Positions 53,218 through 64,000 of a DNA stretch of 64,000 nt are shown in pieces. The DNA comes from Heligmosomoides polygyrus polygyrus (Eukaryota > Nematoda > Chromadorea > Rhabditida > Heligmosomidae). The stretch lies in the NCBI GenBank assembly GCA_947396885.1, contig OX377202.1:109634221-109698220 (forward strand), read 5' to 3'. The number at the start of each line of letters is the position of its first letter. Positions within the stretch are counted from its first letter, which is position 1. The notes beneath the pieces are model-generated. The model saw only the letters and a program-made list of their open reading frames with translations, was not told the origin of the DNA and ran no database searches. The position numbers and the translations under genes are program-made.

Positions 53218-54768
53218 ACCTGAAGTCACGAAGCAGATAACGGGGTACGGTAAGAAGGCGTCAAACGAAGAGCAGGACATTTGCAGATGAGAGCTGGTTT
53301 AGGATTCTATACTGAAACACTCCAAGTATTCCAAAGACCTCCTCAGTCCTCTACGTATTTATTGATCGTTGACACACCGAAGAGAAATCGATAAATAACA
53401 GAAGAACTCAGGAAATACGAGCTAATTTGGGGCTACGGTAGGAGAAAGCGTAATGCGCTTGCTGATGCGGAATAAGCCGTCTAAACGAAGTGGCGCTTAA
53501 AACTATTTGACACAAGGTTAAGTCAATGAATCGAGGGCGTGGCTTCTCGCCGCTGATTGAGGTGTCGACGCCCCGCCCACTTTCGTTTCCCACAATGGGC
53601 CGGCTGACAGGCTGGTTGATAACGAGATAGCGCGACGACAAAAAGACGGCGACCGTCTGCAGCCAACCTGTCAGCCTGTCACGCCGACCGACTCGTGAAC
53701 TTCACGGGCAGGAAGGAAGTGACTAAGGCTACTAAAGAAGTGGAGCTATTCTGTCCTTCCGTGGGCCAGGATACGCCATGCATTCTACTTCTTCGAAGGA
53801 AATTCGAAACATATTTGGTGCTAACATTTAAAACTGACTGCATTTTTCGGGCAAATTTCGTACAAACTCACCTACTTTCGTGGGTGTTATAGACAATTTG
53901 TACCTATCTACACAACTCCTAGTCCCTTAGTGCTGGATCGGTCCGAAAATTTACGCTTCAATGCTTTGAACCTTCTCGCCTTTCTTTAAGGTTTATCGTC
54001 TATGAGATGAAAGGTTTTTACAACATTACTTGAGAAAGAATTGCAGTCTTGAACACGTATAAAATATTTAAAATATTTTCCAAAAATTGAGCTTTTTAGC
54101 CCATTTTTAATGAAAACTCAGAGGTTCTCTTCCTGTGTCAAAGAGCTTTACAGCCTCAATTTCGGAAACGCGAAGACGGAACAAAATCGTAATTTAGGTT
54201 CTATGTTAAGAAATATTTAACGAGAAAATCAGCACCAAAGCACCGAAATAATTCCCTAACAATCGTAGATGGATAAATGGACGTTAAGCCTTCCTCAAAA
54301 TCGTTTATGCAAAGGACTAGGTAGAAAGGGTCTGTCCTAGCGGGGTGTGGGGATGGGGGAAGGGCGGGGAGAGCAGTTCACTGTGACTCTTCGGGAACGG
54401 CAGCAAATTGCAGAATTAAAAGCAGATCAGTTCACAGTGAGAACACCGTTGTCCCACCAGAGAACCCTTATATTTCGTTTCCTAGCCTAGGGACGTCACA
54501 TGTTTACGTTTGGTTCGGTTTTCTAATTTTTTTCCTTTTTCTAGTCTTAGTGCTTCCGCCGACTAGGATAAACTCGGTAGAACAAACTCCAAACCTTAGT
54601 CACATAACTCAGTAATTTAGCTTAGAGTTTCAGATATCAGAAAATATTTTGCTGAGCCGCCTCTTTGCATAAGGAAAGGAAGAAGTTCACTTAGCCTCTA
54701 CTCTACGATCCGAGCCCTCAGCAAATGGAGCGATAAAGGCTACCTCTGGTCTCTATTCTCGCCGTTTC
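53218..54768. promoter_or_regulatory. Upstream region of the K2P gene
   Basis: There is no other gene. 53,480-53,700 is the most GC-rich part, with CCCCGCCCACTTTCG and an inverted repeat around GGCTGACAGGCTGG and CCAACCTGTCAGCC. It is a plausible promoter-proximal region by position only; no specific element is proven. Confidence 0.3.
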
Positions 54769-54769
54769 T

Positions 54770-56275
54770 TGCGAAAAAATGCTAAAGAACTCAGCATTTC
54801 TGCTACCAGTGCTAGAACCATAGTCAGAAAGAAGCTCGGGATGTATCTACAGGGTGCTCCATAAGTCCTGCAACAAAAACATAGGCGTATAAAGAGGCTA
54901 AGAATGCACTAAATTTGGTACATTTTTAAACCGTGTTTGCCCATGGTTTGTAGATTATGGTGGAGCGGTATTACTCATAAGGGACCACTACTGGATTGAT
55001 AAGAGCCTTCAGATCATGTGGGTTGCTTTGCAGCTCACGTCGCAGCCCCTCTTACGGAGTTTTACTTCTTATTCGTTCCAAAGAAGATATTGAACAACAG
55101 TTTTCCCAGGCTTTATAGAGCAAGACATTTTCTTTGAGATGGTTAATAAACAAAGATTGAAAATCTAAAGATTTAGGAATTTCACAGCTAACCTTTCGCA
55201 GGTGCAATATTTTGCAGATGGACTGAGAACCGCTACCACGTCCTTTTCTTTTGCTGTTACAGGAATCGCTTTACCAGAATGTGCATTTTGCCTTTAAACA
55301 GCGCGATTAAGTCTCTAATATATGGTGTTAGGTTTTCGTTCCTATCAAACGAACATTTTTATTGATTTTCACTATTTTTACACAAAAACCTATGGAGTGC
55401 GGGGAGACATTTTGGAAAATCGTGTGTGACAAAAACTTACCATGCGTCGCCGTTGTTTTTATATCATCAGGTTCCCGCAAAGGTAGCATTAAACGCACTA
55501 TTATTTTGACCTTTCTGGGATCGCTCAACTTTGAGAAATTTTTCATCAAATGAGGCAGAGGCTGAATACCCATTTCGAACGACGCCCTCCAACTGCGCTT
55601 ACACATTTTTCCTTCTAGTCTCTTCCCCTCATAGCTGAGTCTTCGTCTCACTTGCGGACTTGTAGAGCTTTCCTTGTAGTTTTCTAGAAACAACATATTG
55701 CTTAGCAATAGATTACGCACACGGCTGAATATTGAATTTGTTCCAGCTGGTTGCTGCATCGTGTATGATCAGAAAATTAATAGCGTTCTTCTACTGTTGT
55801 TCAGATCCGTTCATCCAATGTTCACTCTTGAGAAGCCTTTGCACTGCCCTACACAATACCATCATACTGCATGTTCAACAACCAATCTTCCGAAATTTAG
55901 TCACATCGGAACGGAAGCGCCCCACCACGGGCCAGAGAAGAATTTTCGGTAGTTTTACGTGAGAGCGCATTACTTTGTAAAAGGAGCAGCTACAACCATG
56001 ATAATTTCCAGAAGTATAGCACTATGTATATGCTACATAACTGTTCGTATGCGGTTTTTTTTTTGCAATTGGAAAAGACAACCAATAAGGTCTCCTAATT
56101 TTGTTGCAGGACTTATGGGCCCCTGTATATCGTCCACAATGAGTTCACATGCTGACTGAGGGAATGAAAGCTCTACGGCTACGAACATACAAGAAGTTGC
56201 TGAAACGGTTCGTGAATGGCACGCACCGCTCAATCGTTTTCGCTGATGAGAAAGTTTTCGCGCTAGAACCAGGGG
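54770..56275 (+). pseudogene. Mariner relic interrupted by another transposon
   Basis: 54,770-54,849 encodes NAKELSISATSARTIVRKKL and GM, the helix-turn-helix of a maT-like mariner. After the inserted 1,276-bp element it resumes at 56,128 with MSSHMLTEGMKALRLRTYKK, LLKRFVNGTHRSIVFADEKV and FALEP, with ADEK holding the first catalytic Asp. The rest is lost after 56,275. Confidence 0.7.
54850..56125 (-). mobile_element. 1,276-bp TA-flanked mariner-like element, copy 2
   Basis: Same length and ends as copy 1 (2,510-3,785), in inverse orientation, flanked by TA. An internal frame of 143 codons (55,328-55,759, minus) is longer than in copy 1 and reads QQPAGTNSIFSRVRNLLLSN and MGIQPLPHLMKNFSKLSDPR. 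It has no DDE/D pattern that I recognise. The copies differ at scattered points and small indels. Confidence 0.8.
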
Positions 56276-56279
56276 TGCA

Positions 56280-56540
56280 CATTTAACGGTTAACGATTTA
56301 ACGAATTTAACGAATTAACGGCGTTTTTCGTTAAAATCTGGCTTAACGACTTAGCGGAAATTTTTAAAAATTTGACGGACTTTTTTCTCAGTGAGTTTAT
56401 CACATTCACCCTCAGTTTGCACTAATGTTGCAGGTATCGTCCTCACGATAAGGACTGTTCCTGAAGAAGGATTGAAATCAGCAAGAATATTCTAATGTTT
56501 TCATGAATTTGGTCTGATGTTCTGGAAATTGTGCATTTTT
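56280..56540. repeat. TTAACG-rich low-complexity and flanking sequence
   Basis: Repeats of TTAACGATTTAACGAA type at 56,283-56,355, then unique sequence. No gene. Confidence 0.6.
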
Positions 56541-56541
56541 G

Positions 56542-56622
56542 GGGCGCCTGTAGCGCAGACGAAAAAGGTGCCGGCTGTCGCGTGCGGTTTACCGATGTCA
56601 GGTTCCTGGTTCGGCGTTCTTG
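56542..56622 (+). mobile_element. SINE family 1 head fragment
   Basis: GGGCGCCTGTAGCGCAGACG to AGGTTCCTGGTTCGGCG only. The body and tail are absent. Confidence 0.75.
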
Positions 56623-56814
56623 CGGCGGAAAAGAAGCAAAGCAAGATACCATAACAAAAACAGCATCGAAGCGTCGGGAAGATTTAATTTTTTCTTACTT
56701 AACACATTTTTTGAGGTGTATTTGTATAATCTCTTGTAAAGTGCTTAAGGTCGATTTATTTTATTTATTTTCGCTCTATTTTATTTTATTTTATTTTATT
56801 TATTGTCGGTTTAG

Positions 56815-57105
56815 GTGCGTGTAGCGCAGTCGGAGGAAGTGCCGGCTGTCGCGTTCACCAGATACTAGGTTCTTGGTTCGGATTTCTCGTACAGCCCAAC
56901 CAAGCTTTCCAACCATCCGGGCTCGGGAAATGCACACCATACTTGTCTGGGAAGGATAAATTGCAGACTTCTTCATCAGCTGGCCACAGCAGGTCATTGT
57001 GTCTCTAAATGCGCATTCAAATTCGCTTCCAGAATATACCGAAGTAGAATGCGTGGCGCATCCCAAAGCGGATTGAGTAACGCCGTCCTTTATCCTTATC
57101 CTTTA
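56815..57105 (+). mobile_element. SINE family 1, full length
   Basis: GTGCGTGTAGCGCAGTCGG has a perfect A box. TTCTTGGTTCGGATTTC, ACCAAGCTTTCCAACC, GGCATGTGG-type body and GCGTGGCGCATCCCAAAGCG lead to GCCGTCCTTTATCCTTATCC. It is one of three copies with an intact A box and tail. Confidence 0.85.
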
Positions 57106-57684
57106 ATCCATTTTGGAGTTAGAAATGTTGCCTTCCAGCCTCCAAGCACGTCAACGAATCTACAAAGATACTGGTCTAATCTCCTCGTAGGATATGTATG
57201 CCTCTCCTCACCTGGCGTTGCTTATCCCAGAATACGAATTTTTTCGGCCGCTGGACGTATTTTAAACGATTTTAGAAAAACGCTAGCAACAAGAAATTCT
57301 GGAAAGCTACTTTTCCTGCACCTTAACACGTTGACGACGTGTCACACGTTTTCTGCAGTGTGGAACCGTGTGACACGATTTCATGTAACGGTCCCCTCGT
57401 TGCAAAAAAATCGATTACTCTCGCGCACAAACACTCAAAATCGTGCGTTCGGCAACACAGAAACATTCCACTGACTGACTTTTAATCGTAGCTTTATTAA
57501 ATCTTTCTCTACTTGATGGGATGTGCCCTCATCGAAATTGTATATGCTCGTAGAACAGTCAAAATGGTTCGCAAGAAAATGTCGGCGATCATCCTCGATG
57601 ATAATTCCATAGCCGTTCTTGTTCCACACCCTAAAAATAATTTGTTGCTCAAGACTTGTTTATTTTGATGTGTCGTTGATGTTA
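57106..57684. other. Intergenic, no gene recognised
   Basis: Frames at 57,049-57,474 (plus) and 57,435-57,629 (minus) are open but show no domain or splice support. Confidence 0.4.
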
Positions 57685-59130
57685 GGCCTATGTTATACTT
57701 CGGCGACGGGTCGCCGACGCTGCGACCCGTTACCGACAGCCCGTCACCGACGTCGCCGACGTCGCCACAGAGGTCGACGACGTCGCCACAGACACGTGGT
57801 CGACGTCGGCGACGTCGTCAACAGATTCTGTGGCGGCGTCGGGGACGACATTGACAGGAGAGCATCGGAGCGCATTTTTAGCATCGGAGAGGGTTTTCAA
57901 TGTCATCATTTGGTGAGCAGTCTGCCCATAGAAAGGCTAAGTGATCACATCTGCCTCGAATTTGCATACATTTTGAGCTTTTCTTAGTCTTCAAAAGAAA
58001 TTTTAATTCTTAATTCTTCTTAATGCTTCAAGACTTGATGATGATTTTTTGTTCTCAGTCTGTCAGTCTGCTCAACCATTGTTAATCTGCGAATTTTCTC
58101 TTACTAACCAAATTTGGCTTTTAGAAGGATGGATAAGTGTTCAAAGGTTTCACTAGTAGCAATGTTAGAACCATTCAAAAGTACCTGTATTTTTAGGATA
58201 TTCGCAAGGCATAGTGTGTTTTTAGGTTTTAAACTTTAAAAGAAGCACAAATCAAAAGATACGGTCACTTTGTAAAGAGATTATAGGAAGTATTCAAGCG
58301 AAACACTATCAATAGATTGTAAAATGCAAGATAACAGACGAGTGCATGGCGCAGTCTATCCCGATCATACGTCAAAAAAGCGTCGGGTTAGGAAAGACCT
58401 TTTTCGTTTGATCGTATTTAAATTAAATCTACGCGGAATTCTCGAAGTTCAAAGGAAAATTTAACTCTTAATTAGTAAGAATTCTATCTCGAAAAAGCTC
58501 TTCGCAGTGGTTTGCATTACCATTTGAGAAAGCGAGGAACCACTACTTATTTTCTACACAGTTTTATTTAGTATTACACGGAAGCAAATAGGCCTAGAAA
58601 ATGCGAACAGAACGGCTGAGAAGGACACAAAAAGAAAGAAAAGTGACAAATTGAAGGGGAGCTAAGGTTTAGGGTCCCACTCCCTCCCAAACACTCAGTG
58701 TTTTAATCAATTATGCTTTTTGTGTTCGCAGGACGGTGCCTTTTGCACTTCTCGATTTCGTAATTCGAAGTACGGTGGTGATGATGGCAGTTCCGGGAAC
58801 AAAGAACAAACCCACAGTCATAACACTCCATTGGAGCGCATTTTCTGCCACCTATGGATGACTCGGCGACGTCGGTGACGGACCGTCGCCGTGCACAGCA
58901 CGGCGACGCGCTTTCACCGACGTCGGCGACGCTGACGTCGTCGGCCCGTCTGTGGCGACGTCGGTGACGCGTCTGTGGCGACGTCGGCGACGCCGGTGTC
59001 GGCGACGTCGGCTGCGGAAGTATAACACCCCCTGCGGAGCTCTCGGCGACGTCGCCGACGACGCTGTGATGTGCGGGCTGCTACGCAGTGCGTAGCGTCG
59101 CCATAGCGTCGCCGAAGTATAACATAGGCC
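57685..59130. mobile_element. TTA-flanked TIR element with GTCGCC arrays
   Basis: The 23-bp termini GGCCTATGTTATACTTCGGC and GAC are perfect inverse repeats, flanked by TTA on both sides (57,682-57,684 and 59,131-59,133). Inside each end is a GC-rich subterminal array of GTCGGCGACGTC-type units, at about 57,700-57,850 and 58,865-59,115. The middle (57,960-58,860) is AT-rich and has no transposase frame. TTA duplications and a GGCC start fit a non-autonomous PIF/Harbinger-type element, but that is inference. Confidence 0.8.
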
Positions 59131-59269
59131 TTAAATTGTTTATTCCGCAGTGCAATGTTTTACTCCATTCCTTGAACCACAGCTCTTGACCTCTTGAATT
59201 TGAAACCAGTAAGGTTTTCCTTGGCCTTCGAATAAGTCCCGAAAAGTGAAAGGTCATGCACACAGGAAA

Positions 59270-59860
59270 TACGATCTACATACATAGGACTGGGTCGCTT
59301 GGAAGTAGTGGATAACTTCACCTATTTGGGAAGCATGATCACCAGTAACTGAGATGCTGAAGCTGATGTTCGATGCAGGATCGAAGGCAACGGCAGTGTT
59401 CCGGAGGCTTAAGCCACTGTGGACGTCGTCTTTAATTTCAAATAGCGTCAAGCTGCGTTTGTATTCTTCGATAGTCGTCCCCACTGCAGTGTACGCTAGC
59501 GAAACATGGAAGATGTCAGCTAGCATCATTAGACGGATCAACGCGTTCCACTGCAAATGTATACGACAAATAATGGGAATACGCCATACGGACCCCTTGA
59601 CGAACGAAGAAGTACTACAACGCTTCCGCTCGAGCAACCTCTACGAAATCGTTGTGCAACGCCGACTCCGCCTGGCCGGACACATTCTTCGAATGCCGGC
59701 GCACCGCCTGCTAAGATCAGCCATACAAGGGACACCGCCAGGAAAACGAACCAGAGGCCGCCCAAAAAACATGTGGCGTCGCACGTTTCGACAAAAAAAC
59801 TGTCTTTCGACTTGTTTATTGCTGACCGGTTTTCTAACCTCAAGACAATATGAAATCCAA
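59270..59860 (+). mobile_element. LINE 3-prime fragment (RT C-terminus)
   Basis: LEVVDNFTYLGSMITSN, then after a stop/frameshift near 59,352 KATAVFRRLKPLWTSSL, KLRLYSSIVVPTAVYASETW, LYEIVVQRRLRLAGHILRMP and GKRTRGRPKNMWRRTFRQ. These are the post-palm and C-terminal motifs of non-LTR reverse transcriptases. The palm itself is missing. It is a different family from the copy at 16-18 kb (YASETWK and MWRRTF rather than YGAECW and QRWLDT). Confidence 0.85.
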
Positions 59861-60450
59861 TTGAAGACGTACCCTTTCCTCCGAAACAAGAGTTCCACCC
59901 GAAAACGTTATCATATGCCCACTGCTTGCTTGCCTCTCAACGACCATCAGTTCATCTTGCGGATCCCAATATTCCTATTCTTCTTCCATCTCTTCCAGCT
60001 GTTCGTCTTCGTCAACTTTAAGTTGACGTGCTTCGGGGTCCTTTAGTATGCTGGCCATCCGTTCAGCCAGCTTAATTACTTCCCTCGAAGCTTCCTTGTC
60101 TAAAGGTGGGTCACACTTCAACATGGGCAGGTGGACACTCGAGCATTGGCGGACATTGTTGGTTTAGCTTTTAGAAACCTCCAGCAGACCTCTGATTTCC
60201 AGGTGGGTACAGGTTTCCAGGTACAGACAGAGATGAGGAAAAGAGGGTATCGATGCTGTTTAGCTTAATTTGCGGGATCCACACACCTCGTTTCTCATTT
60301 TAACCACCTCTGACGTCACATCCTGGTCTTTTTTGAACATCCAGGCAATATGTTTTTTCTGAGCTCATTGGTCCATGTATGGAAACAAACTGTGAGATCC
60401 TGTAACCTTTATACGCTACCCGTATTGTGCCCAATTCTGCTTCGTGCACT
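59861..60450. other. Intergenic, no gene seen
   Basis: No domain or splice-supported frame. Confidence 0.45.
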
Positions 60451-60452
60451 TT

Positions 60453-60492
60453 GCACCTGTGTATCACTGGTGCACCAGTGATACACAGGTGC
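60453..60492. repeat. Perfect 40-bp palindrome
   Basis: GCACCTGTGTATCACTGGTG is followed immediately by its exact reverse complement, with no spacer. It is isolated from any recognised repeat. Confidence 0.95.
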
Positions 60493-60564
60493 TGAACATT
60501 TATCACCACGTTGAATACCACAGCGTACAGCTGGGGAAATGTGCAGAAACCATCTGAAAATGCA

Positions 60565-60690
60565 GAATCCCCCAAATCTCAACCAATCAGTTGAAATGCA
60601 AAAATGCACAGCACAGAGGATCCAAACCCCCGACCTCTCCCACGTGAGTCAAAGCTCTACCCACCTGCGCTCCGAGCCACTGGTTGCGGA
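60565..60690 (-). mobile_element. tRNA-like sequence, possible third SINE family
   Basis: The minus strand reads GTGGCTCGGAGCGCAGGTGG, GTAGAGCTTTGACTC, GGTCGGGGGTTTGGATCCTC, which resembles a tRNA with a B box one base off (GGTTTGGATCC). Only one copy is in the window, so the family status is a guess. Confidence 0.35.
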
Positions 60691-60909
60691 CACATCGCGG
60701 TCGTACAAGACCCACAAACGCGTGCTGCACCGTTCTATTGTGACCTTCTACTCCTTGGCTTTAACGACTTGGCAAAAAATGAACACATTTTCATACTAAT
60801 TGTGGGGTGAGAATTTCCCCCATATGACACGCTCTCCCCGTTCAGACATACGCATCAGACCCCTTGTCAGAGTGAAGTACGATGTAATACCAATTGTATT
60901 TTGGCGTGC

Positions 60910-61500
60910 TCACTTGAATAAATTATAAATGATATTGAAAAGACGTCGTTTCCACTTCATCTCGAAGTCTTCAATGTTAAAAAAATTTGCGTATCGACAG
61001 AAATTGCTCCAGCCTGCACGAATACTACAGGTAATTTCTTTGGAGATATCCCGAGTGAGTGAGATACCTTTTCCGAGGTATACGATAGAGTTCACATTGT
61101 GGACGTCCTTTCTCTTTAGGGTATTAAATGTGTCAGAGGTCGTCATTACCTTCGCTTTTGAGGAACTTATTTTCAAGCCACAAGTAAGCGAGTTTTGGTC
61201 CAGTTCGTTAATCGTGGTTTGCAGTTCTTCCTCGGTTTTTGCAATTTAGAACAACGTCTTAAGCAAATCAAAGAATTGTGAGCCAAGTTCCGGTAACTAA
61301 TATTCGATAGCCGTTCTAAGTAAGTTTGCGAAAGGTGCTCCAACGTTGAGATGAATAGCTTCGGTGAAATTTTATCACCTTGGCGGACTCCTCGACAAAT
61401 TCTTATTGGAACATTCGCTCCTCTAAGTCGAATTTCAGACTGCGCTTTTGAGTAGATTTCATGAAGCAGTTCTATAAGCTGGTGATTCGCTCGACTCTGT
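60910..61500 (-). mobile_element. LINE reverse transcriptase fragment
   Basis: Minus strand: LLHEIYSKAQSEIRLRGANV, PIRICRGVRQGDKISPKLF, with the motif B VRQGD..SP, then after a gap LKISSSKAKVMTTSDTFN, VNSIVYLGKGISLTRDISKE and IRAGWSNF. This is the RT of another non-LTR family. The YADD motif between is lost in a deletion near 61,250. 5-prime and 3-prime parts are missing. Confidence 0.8.
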
Positions 61501-61984
61501 CTGACGGGCTTGATATGACGACTTTATTGAACGAATAGCGATATGTAAAACAGGCGATCTTTTTACGCGCAGAATTGACGGATTTTCATATTACATGGTG
61601 ATAAAAAGATACAATAATATTCTTTAGAGCAGACAAAAACATGTCTCAATATGAAGGATCACAAAGACGAAAAGACTGTAAGGAATGTGTTGAAGTATTG
61701 ATTGCAATTGTTTGGTGAGGATTATAAGATGCAAGACAATATTCTATGCACCATGGTTCTTTTCCCATACGGTTGCTGGATGGTGTTCGTGCTTTCCTAG
61801 AGAAGGCTAAAGTTTCCTGGTGTTTGAAAACTGCTCCTGAAAAAGTAGTGGCAATGCGCTTCCATTCGATATTGTGCGGAAGTTGAAGATACGGCGCACT
61901 CCAGACCTTTTATAGTGGAACCCCCGATTTCTTCTATTATTCGACGAAAATGAATCGACGTGTTCACGGGATAAATAGGAAGGG

Positions 61985-62290
61985 GCATTGTGACGTCCAG
62001 TGACGTCGCCACGACGTCACCGCACGTCAGCGACGAAGAGATCTGGCGCTTGAGGCGCCTTGACCCCAGCTGCGCTCAGCGACACCATCGTCCACTTCCG
62101 AAACTACGCCGACGTCACTGATCTCAACGACGATGACGTGCGTGCGGGCGCGCCGAGAGGCTCTGCGGCGGCGACGAACTGGTTCTTTGCAGTTCATCGA
62201 CTGACGCTGTAAAATTGCCGACGTACCGTAGTCGCGTCGCCAGCAGGCGCCGAAGACAACGACGACAGAACTACCGGCTGCCTTTACGAC
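61985..62290. other. CpG- and GACGTC-rich island
   Basis: A GC-rich block with GACGTCGCCACGACGTCACC and GTCGCGTCGCCAGCAGGCGCC. A plus-strand frame from about 62,053 reads LTPAALSDTIVHFRNYADVT and DLNDDDVRAGAPRGSAAATN, but its splice sites are not clear. It may be a diverged GTCGCC-type repeat or a lone exon. Confidence 0.35.
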
Positions 62291-62570
62291 GCATACACAG
62301 TCGTTTGGTGGCGGTCATTACTGCTGTGTTTTTTCAGATGCTGCAGTGAATTTTGAGCGTGTTGACGATGATTGGCAGCCGGAAGAGACTTCGGAATAGG
62401 AATAGAATGGCTTTCTGCAGTGATTATCGGCGAATAGGGTTTCTGGAGTGCGCCATGCATTCCACATTTACACCTGCACACATTCAGGAAGAAGCATCCG
62501 ACAGAACATCCGTGTCGCACGTTATTCGCCCCAGACAATGCCCTTACAAGAGTTTTTCGCCCTCCTGCAT

Positions 62571-62642
62571 AGCTGGAGAGAGGAATCGAACCTGCACAGT
62601 CAGAGCACCTACAAGGCGCCTTTCGCCGCTCTGCCACAGGTC
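62571..62642 (-). tRNA. tRNA-like pseudogene (anticodon TGT)
   Basis: The minus strand has A-box-like TGGCAGAGCGG and a perfect B box GGTTCGATTCC. An anticodon arm GGCGC-CTTGTAG-GTGCT would give anticodon TGT (Thr). The acceptor strands do not pair and the T stem has mismatches, so it is a degenerate tRNA or SINE head. Confidence 0.35.
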
Positions 62643-62691
62643 AGGTGCCTCATTTCAAATCAGCCATCAGTTGGTTCTGCGCTCCAGCTGA

Positions 62692-63150
62692 TGAAGGATA
62701 AAGGATAAGGGTCGGCGTTACTCTTGTGGGATACGCCACGCATTCCACTTCTACGGGATGTCGTGGAGGCGATTTGAATGTGTATTTCGCCATACAATGA
62801 CTCGCGATGGCCAGCCGACGAAGAAGTCAGGGCTTCATCCTTCCCATACAAGTCTGTTAACAATTCACCGACCCCAGAGGGATGGAAGGCTTAGTTGGCC
62901 TGGGCGGGAAATCCGAACCTAGAACCTGGTATCGGGTGCACGCGACAGCGGCACCTCTTCCGACTTCCGACTGTGCTACACGCGCGCCGCAGAAGAAGTG
63001 TATGTTATCGATCGATATTGATTGGTCAGTAATAAGTTTGATTGTTGTGCGATTGTGGTTGTGTGTTGCGCTGGCCAAAATATCTGAACATTTCTGGTGA
63101 GAAAAATCGACAAAACTGATCGATGCTGATTCTGTGATCGATAATGGCTA
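62692..63150 (-). mobile_element. Composite: SINE 1 with ATCGAT module
   Basis: 62,692-62,989 is a full minus-strand SINE 1 (TTTATCC tail at 62,692, A box GTAGCACAGTCGG near 62,975). Immediately 5-prime of its head lies the module seen at 24,718-24,901: CACTTCTTCTGCGG, CAATCAATATCGATCGATAAC, AACACACAACCACAATCGC, CACAGAATCAGCATCGATC. The join point is the same in both. Confidence 0.75.
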
Positions 63151-63440
63151 GTTGTTTTGAAGCCTGCCTATCACCAGCCCTAGGCGAAAATCGATAAAAC
63201 TACTCCGTTTAATTCCGATGGAGTCTATCCCGGCAGGACGGCGAGGTACAGAACAATGAACATAATCTACAAGTGTTATCATATTGATCGATATTGATTG
63301 ACTGATCGACACTGTTTGCTTGTTGTTGCAATGTTACCAAGTCTATCTATTGACCGTCATATTCATCATAGATGTCTGCTGGCCTTACACGCCTATTCCA
63401 CCACTAGAGGTGTGAAAGCCTCCCATCGGCCACTAATTTT
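63151..63440. repeat. ATCGAT-rich repeat, continued
   Basis: GCGAAAATCGATAAAAC, CATATTGATCGATATTGATTG and CTGATCGACACTG lead to GGCCACTAATTTTGCGTGG at 63,428. This last phrase is the inverse of the left end seen at 48,538 and 49,966, so it probably marks the element boundary. Confidence 0.55.
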
Positions 63441-64000
63441 GCGTGGATGCACGAGCAGATGAACAGTCACAGTGGTGTGGATTTTTCAAAGTAGTCGTAG
63501 AAATTGTGACAGTTGATGTTCTACGGAATGCAAAACCGCCATTATTTTTTGCAGAGTCATGACCCTGCAGTGGATCATAGCCTTTTGAGCAGAATACAAA
63601 AAAAAAATTAAAACGATTTATGATGCAATTTTGGAAAGCTCTGGAAATATTTACAAACAATAAATAACAAAGCATCGTGGTTATGCAAGCAACTCATTGA
63701 TTTCTGATGAAGTCGTCGGATCTACACCGCCGTCGTCCAAGCGGCGAAGTGTGTTGTAGGCTTGCTAGAATCACGAATACTTTAGAAGATGACTCATCTC
63801 GTTCATCTATGGGTAAAGGATAAGGTTTGGATGTGCATTCATGGCGACCTCAGACGTTAGAACTATGAATTGCGCCATGTCCTCCACTTCTCCAGGGACA
63901 CACTCATGCGCACCTTCGGCTAATTGTTTCTTTTCTCACGGAGCATTTAGCAGCATTTAGAATATCAAAGGGCTTGGAAAGATGTAGGACGTACTATTGG
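63441..64000. other. Window end, no gene seen
   Basis: No domain or splice-supported frame. GGGTAAAGGATAAGG near 63,815 resembles an eroded SINE 1 tail. Confidence 0.4.

Noticed and set aside
59557..59898. Other open frames over the LINE fragment
   Set aside because: Shadows of the reverse transcriptase frame on both strands.
1..64000. CRISPR arrays, operons, bacterial promoters
   Set aside because: None present; the window is a nematode-like nuclear sequence with spliceosomal introns.

Overview
This is a eukaryotic nuclear window, almost certainly from a nematode, and the repeat content suggests a strongylid or related clade V worm. That assignment is inference from three things: short phase-consistent GT-AG introns, a two-pore (TWK-type) potassium channel gene, and dense Tc1/mariner, RTE-type LINE and tRNA-derived SINE debris. 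There are no operons or bacterial signals. Most of the 64 kb is repeats and long introns, and most open frames are chance.

Two spliced genes can be reconstructed. The minus-strand gene at 43,132-53,217 has 12 exons whose phases all agree and encodes a 498-residue K2P potassium channel with M1, P1 (TTTGYG), M2, M3, P2 (TIGLG), M4 and a cytoplasmic tail. The plus-strand gene at about 14,182-41,412 is less certain. A chain of 11 phase-compatible exons would encode a single-pass membrane protein with a long, proline- and acid-rich tail that I do not recognise. Two neighbouring exons (28,808-28,932 and 29,025-29,179) fit the reading frame only as alternatives to each other.

Layout: 1-6.1 kb holds relic mariner sequence, a MITE and a 1,276-bp TA-flanked transposon. 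6.1-11.5 kb holds a tRNA-derived SINE family in palindromic form and a 1.7-kb polypyrimidine tract. 14-41 kb is the plus-strand gene, with its introns full of SINEs, CCAAT-rich MITEs, an RTE LINE, ATCGAT-rich repeats, an AT-rich reverse transcriptase element (31.0-33.2 kb) and a relic mariner carrying a MITE. 42.5-53.2 kb is a foldback element and the K2P gene. 54.8-56.3 kb is a second 1,276-bp transposon inside an older mariner. 57.7-59.1 kb is a TTA-flanked TIR element with subterminal GTCGCC arrays. 59.2-64 kb holds LINE fragments, tRNA-like sequences and another SINE.

The strongest novelty candidates are a composite repeat in which an ATCGAT-rich module is fused to the 5-prime end of the main SINE in three places, head-to-head inverted SINE dimers, MITEs carrying several CCAAT boxes, the Harbinger-like element with GTCGCC arrays, the AT-rich Penelope-like reverse transcriptase inserted into a tandem array, and the mutually exclusive exon pair. 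Splice models come from reading the sequence only; transcripts would be decisive.
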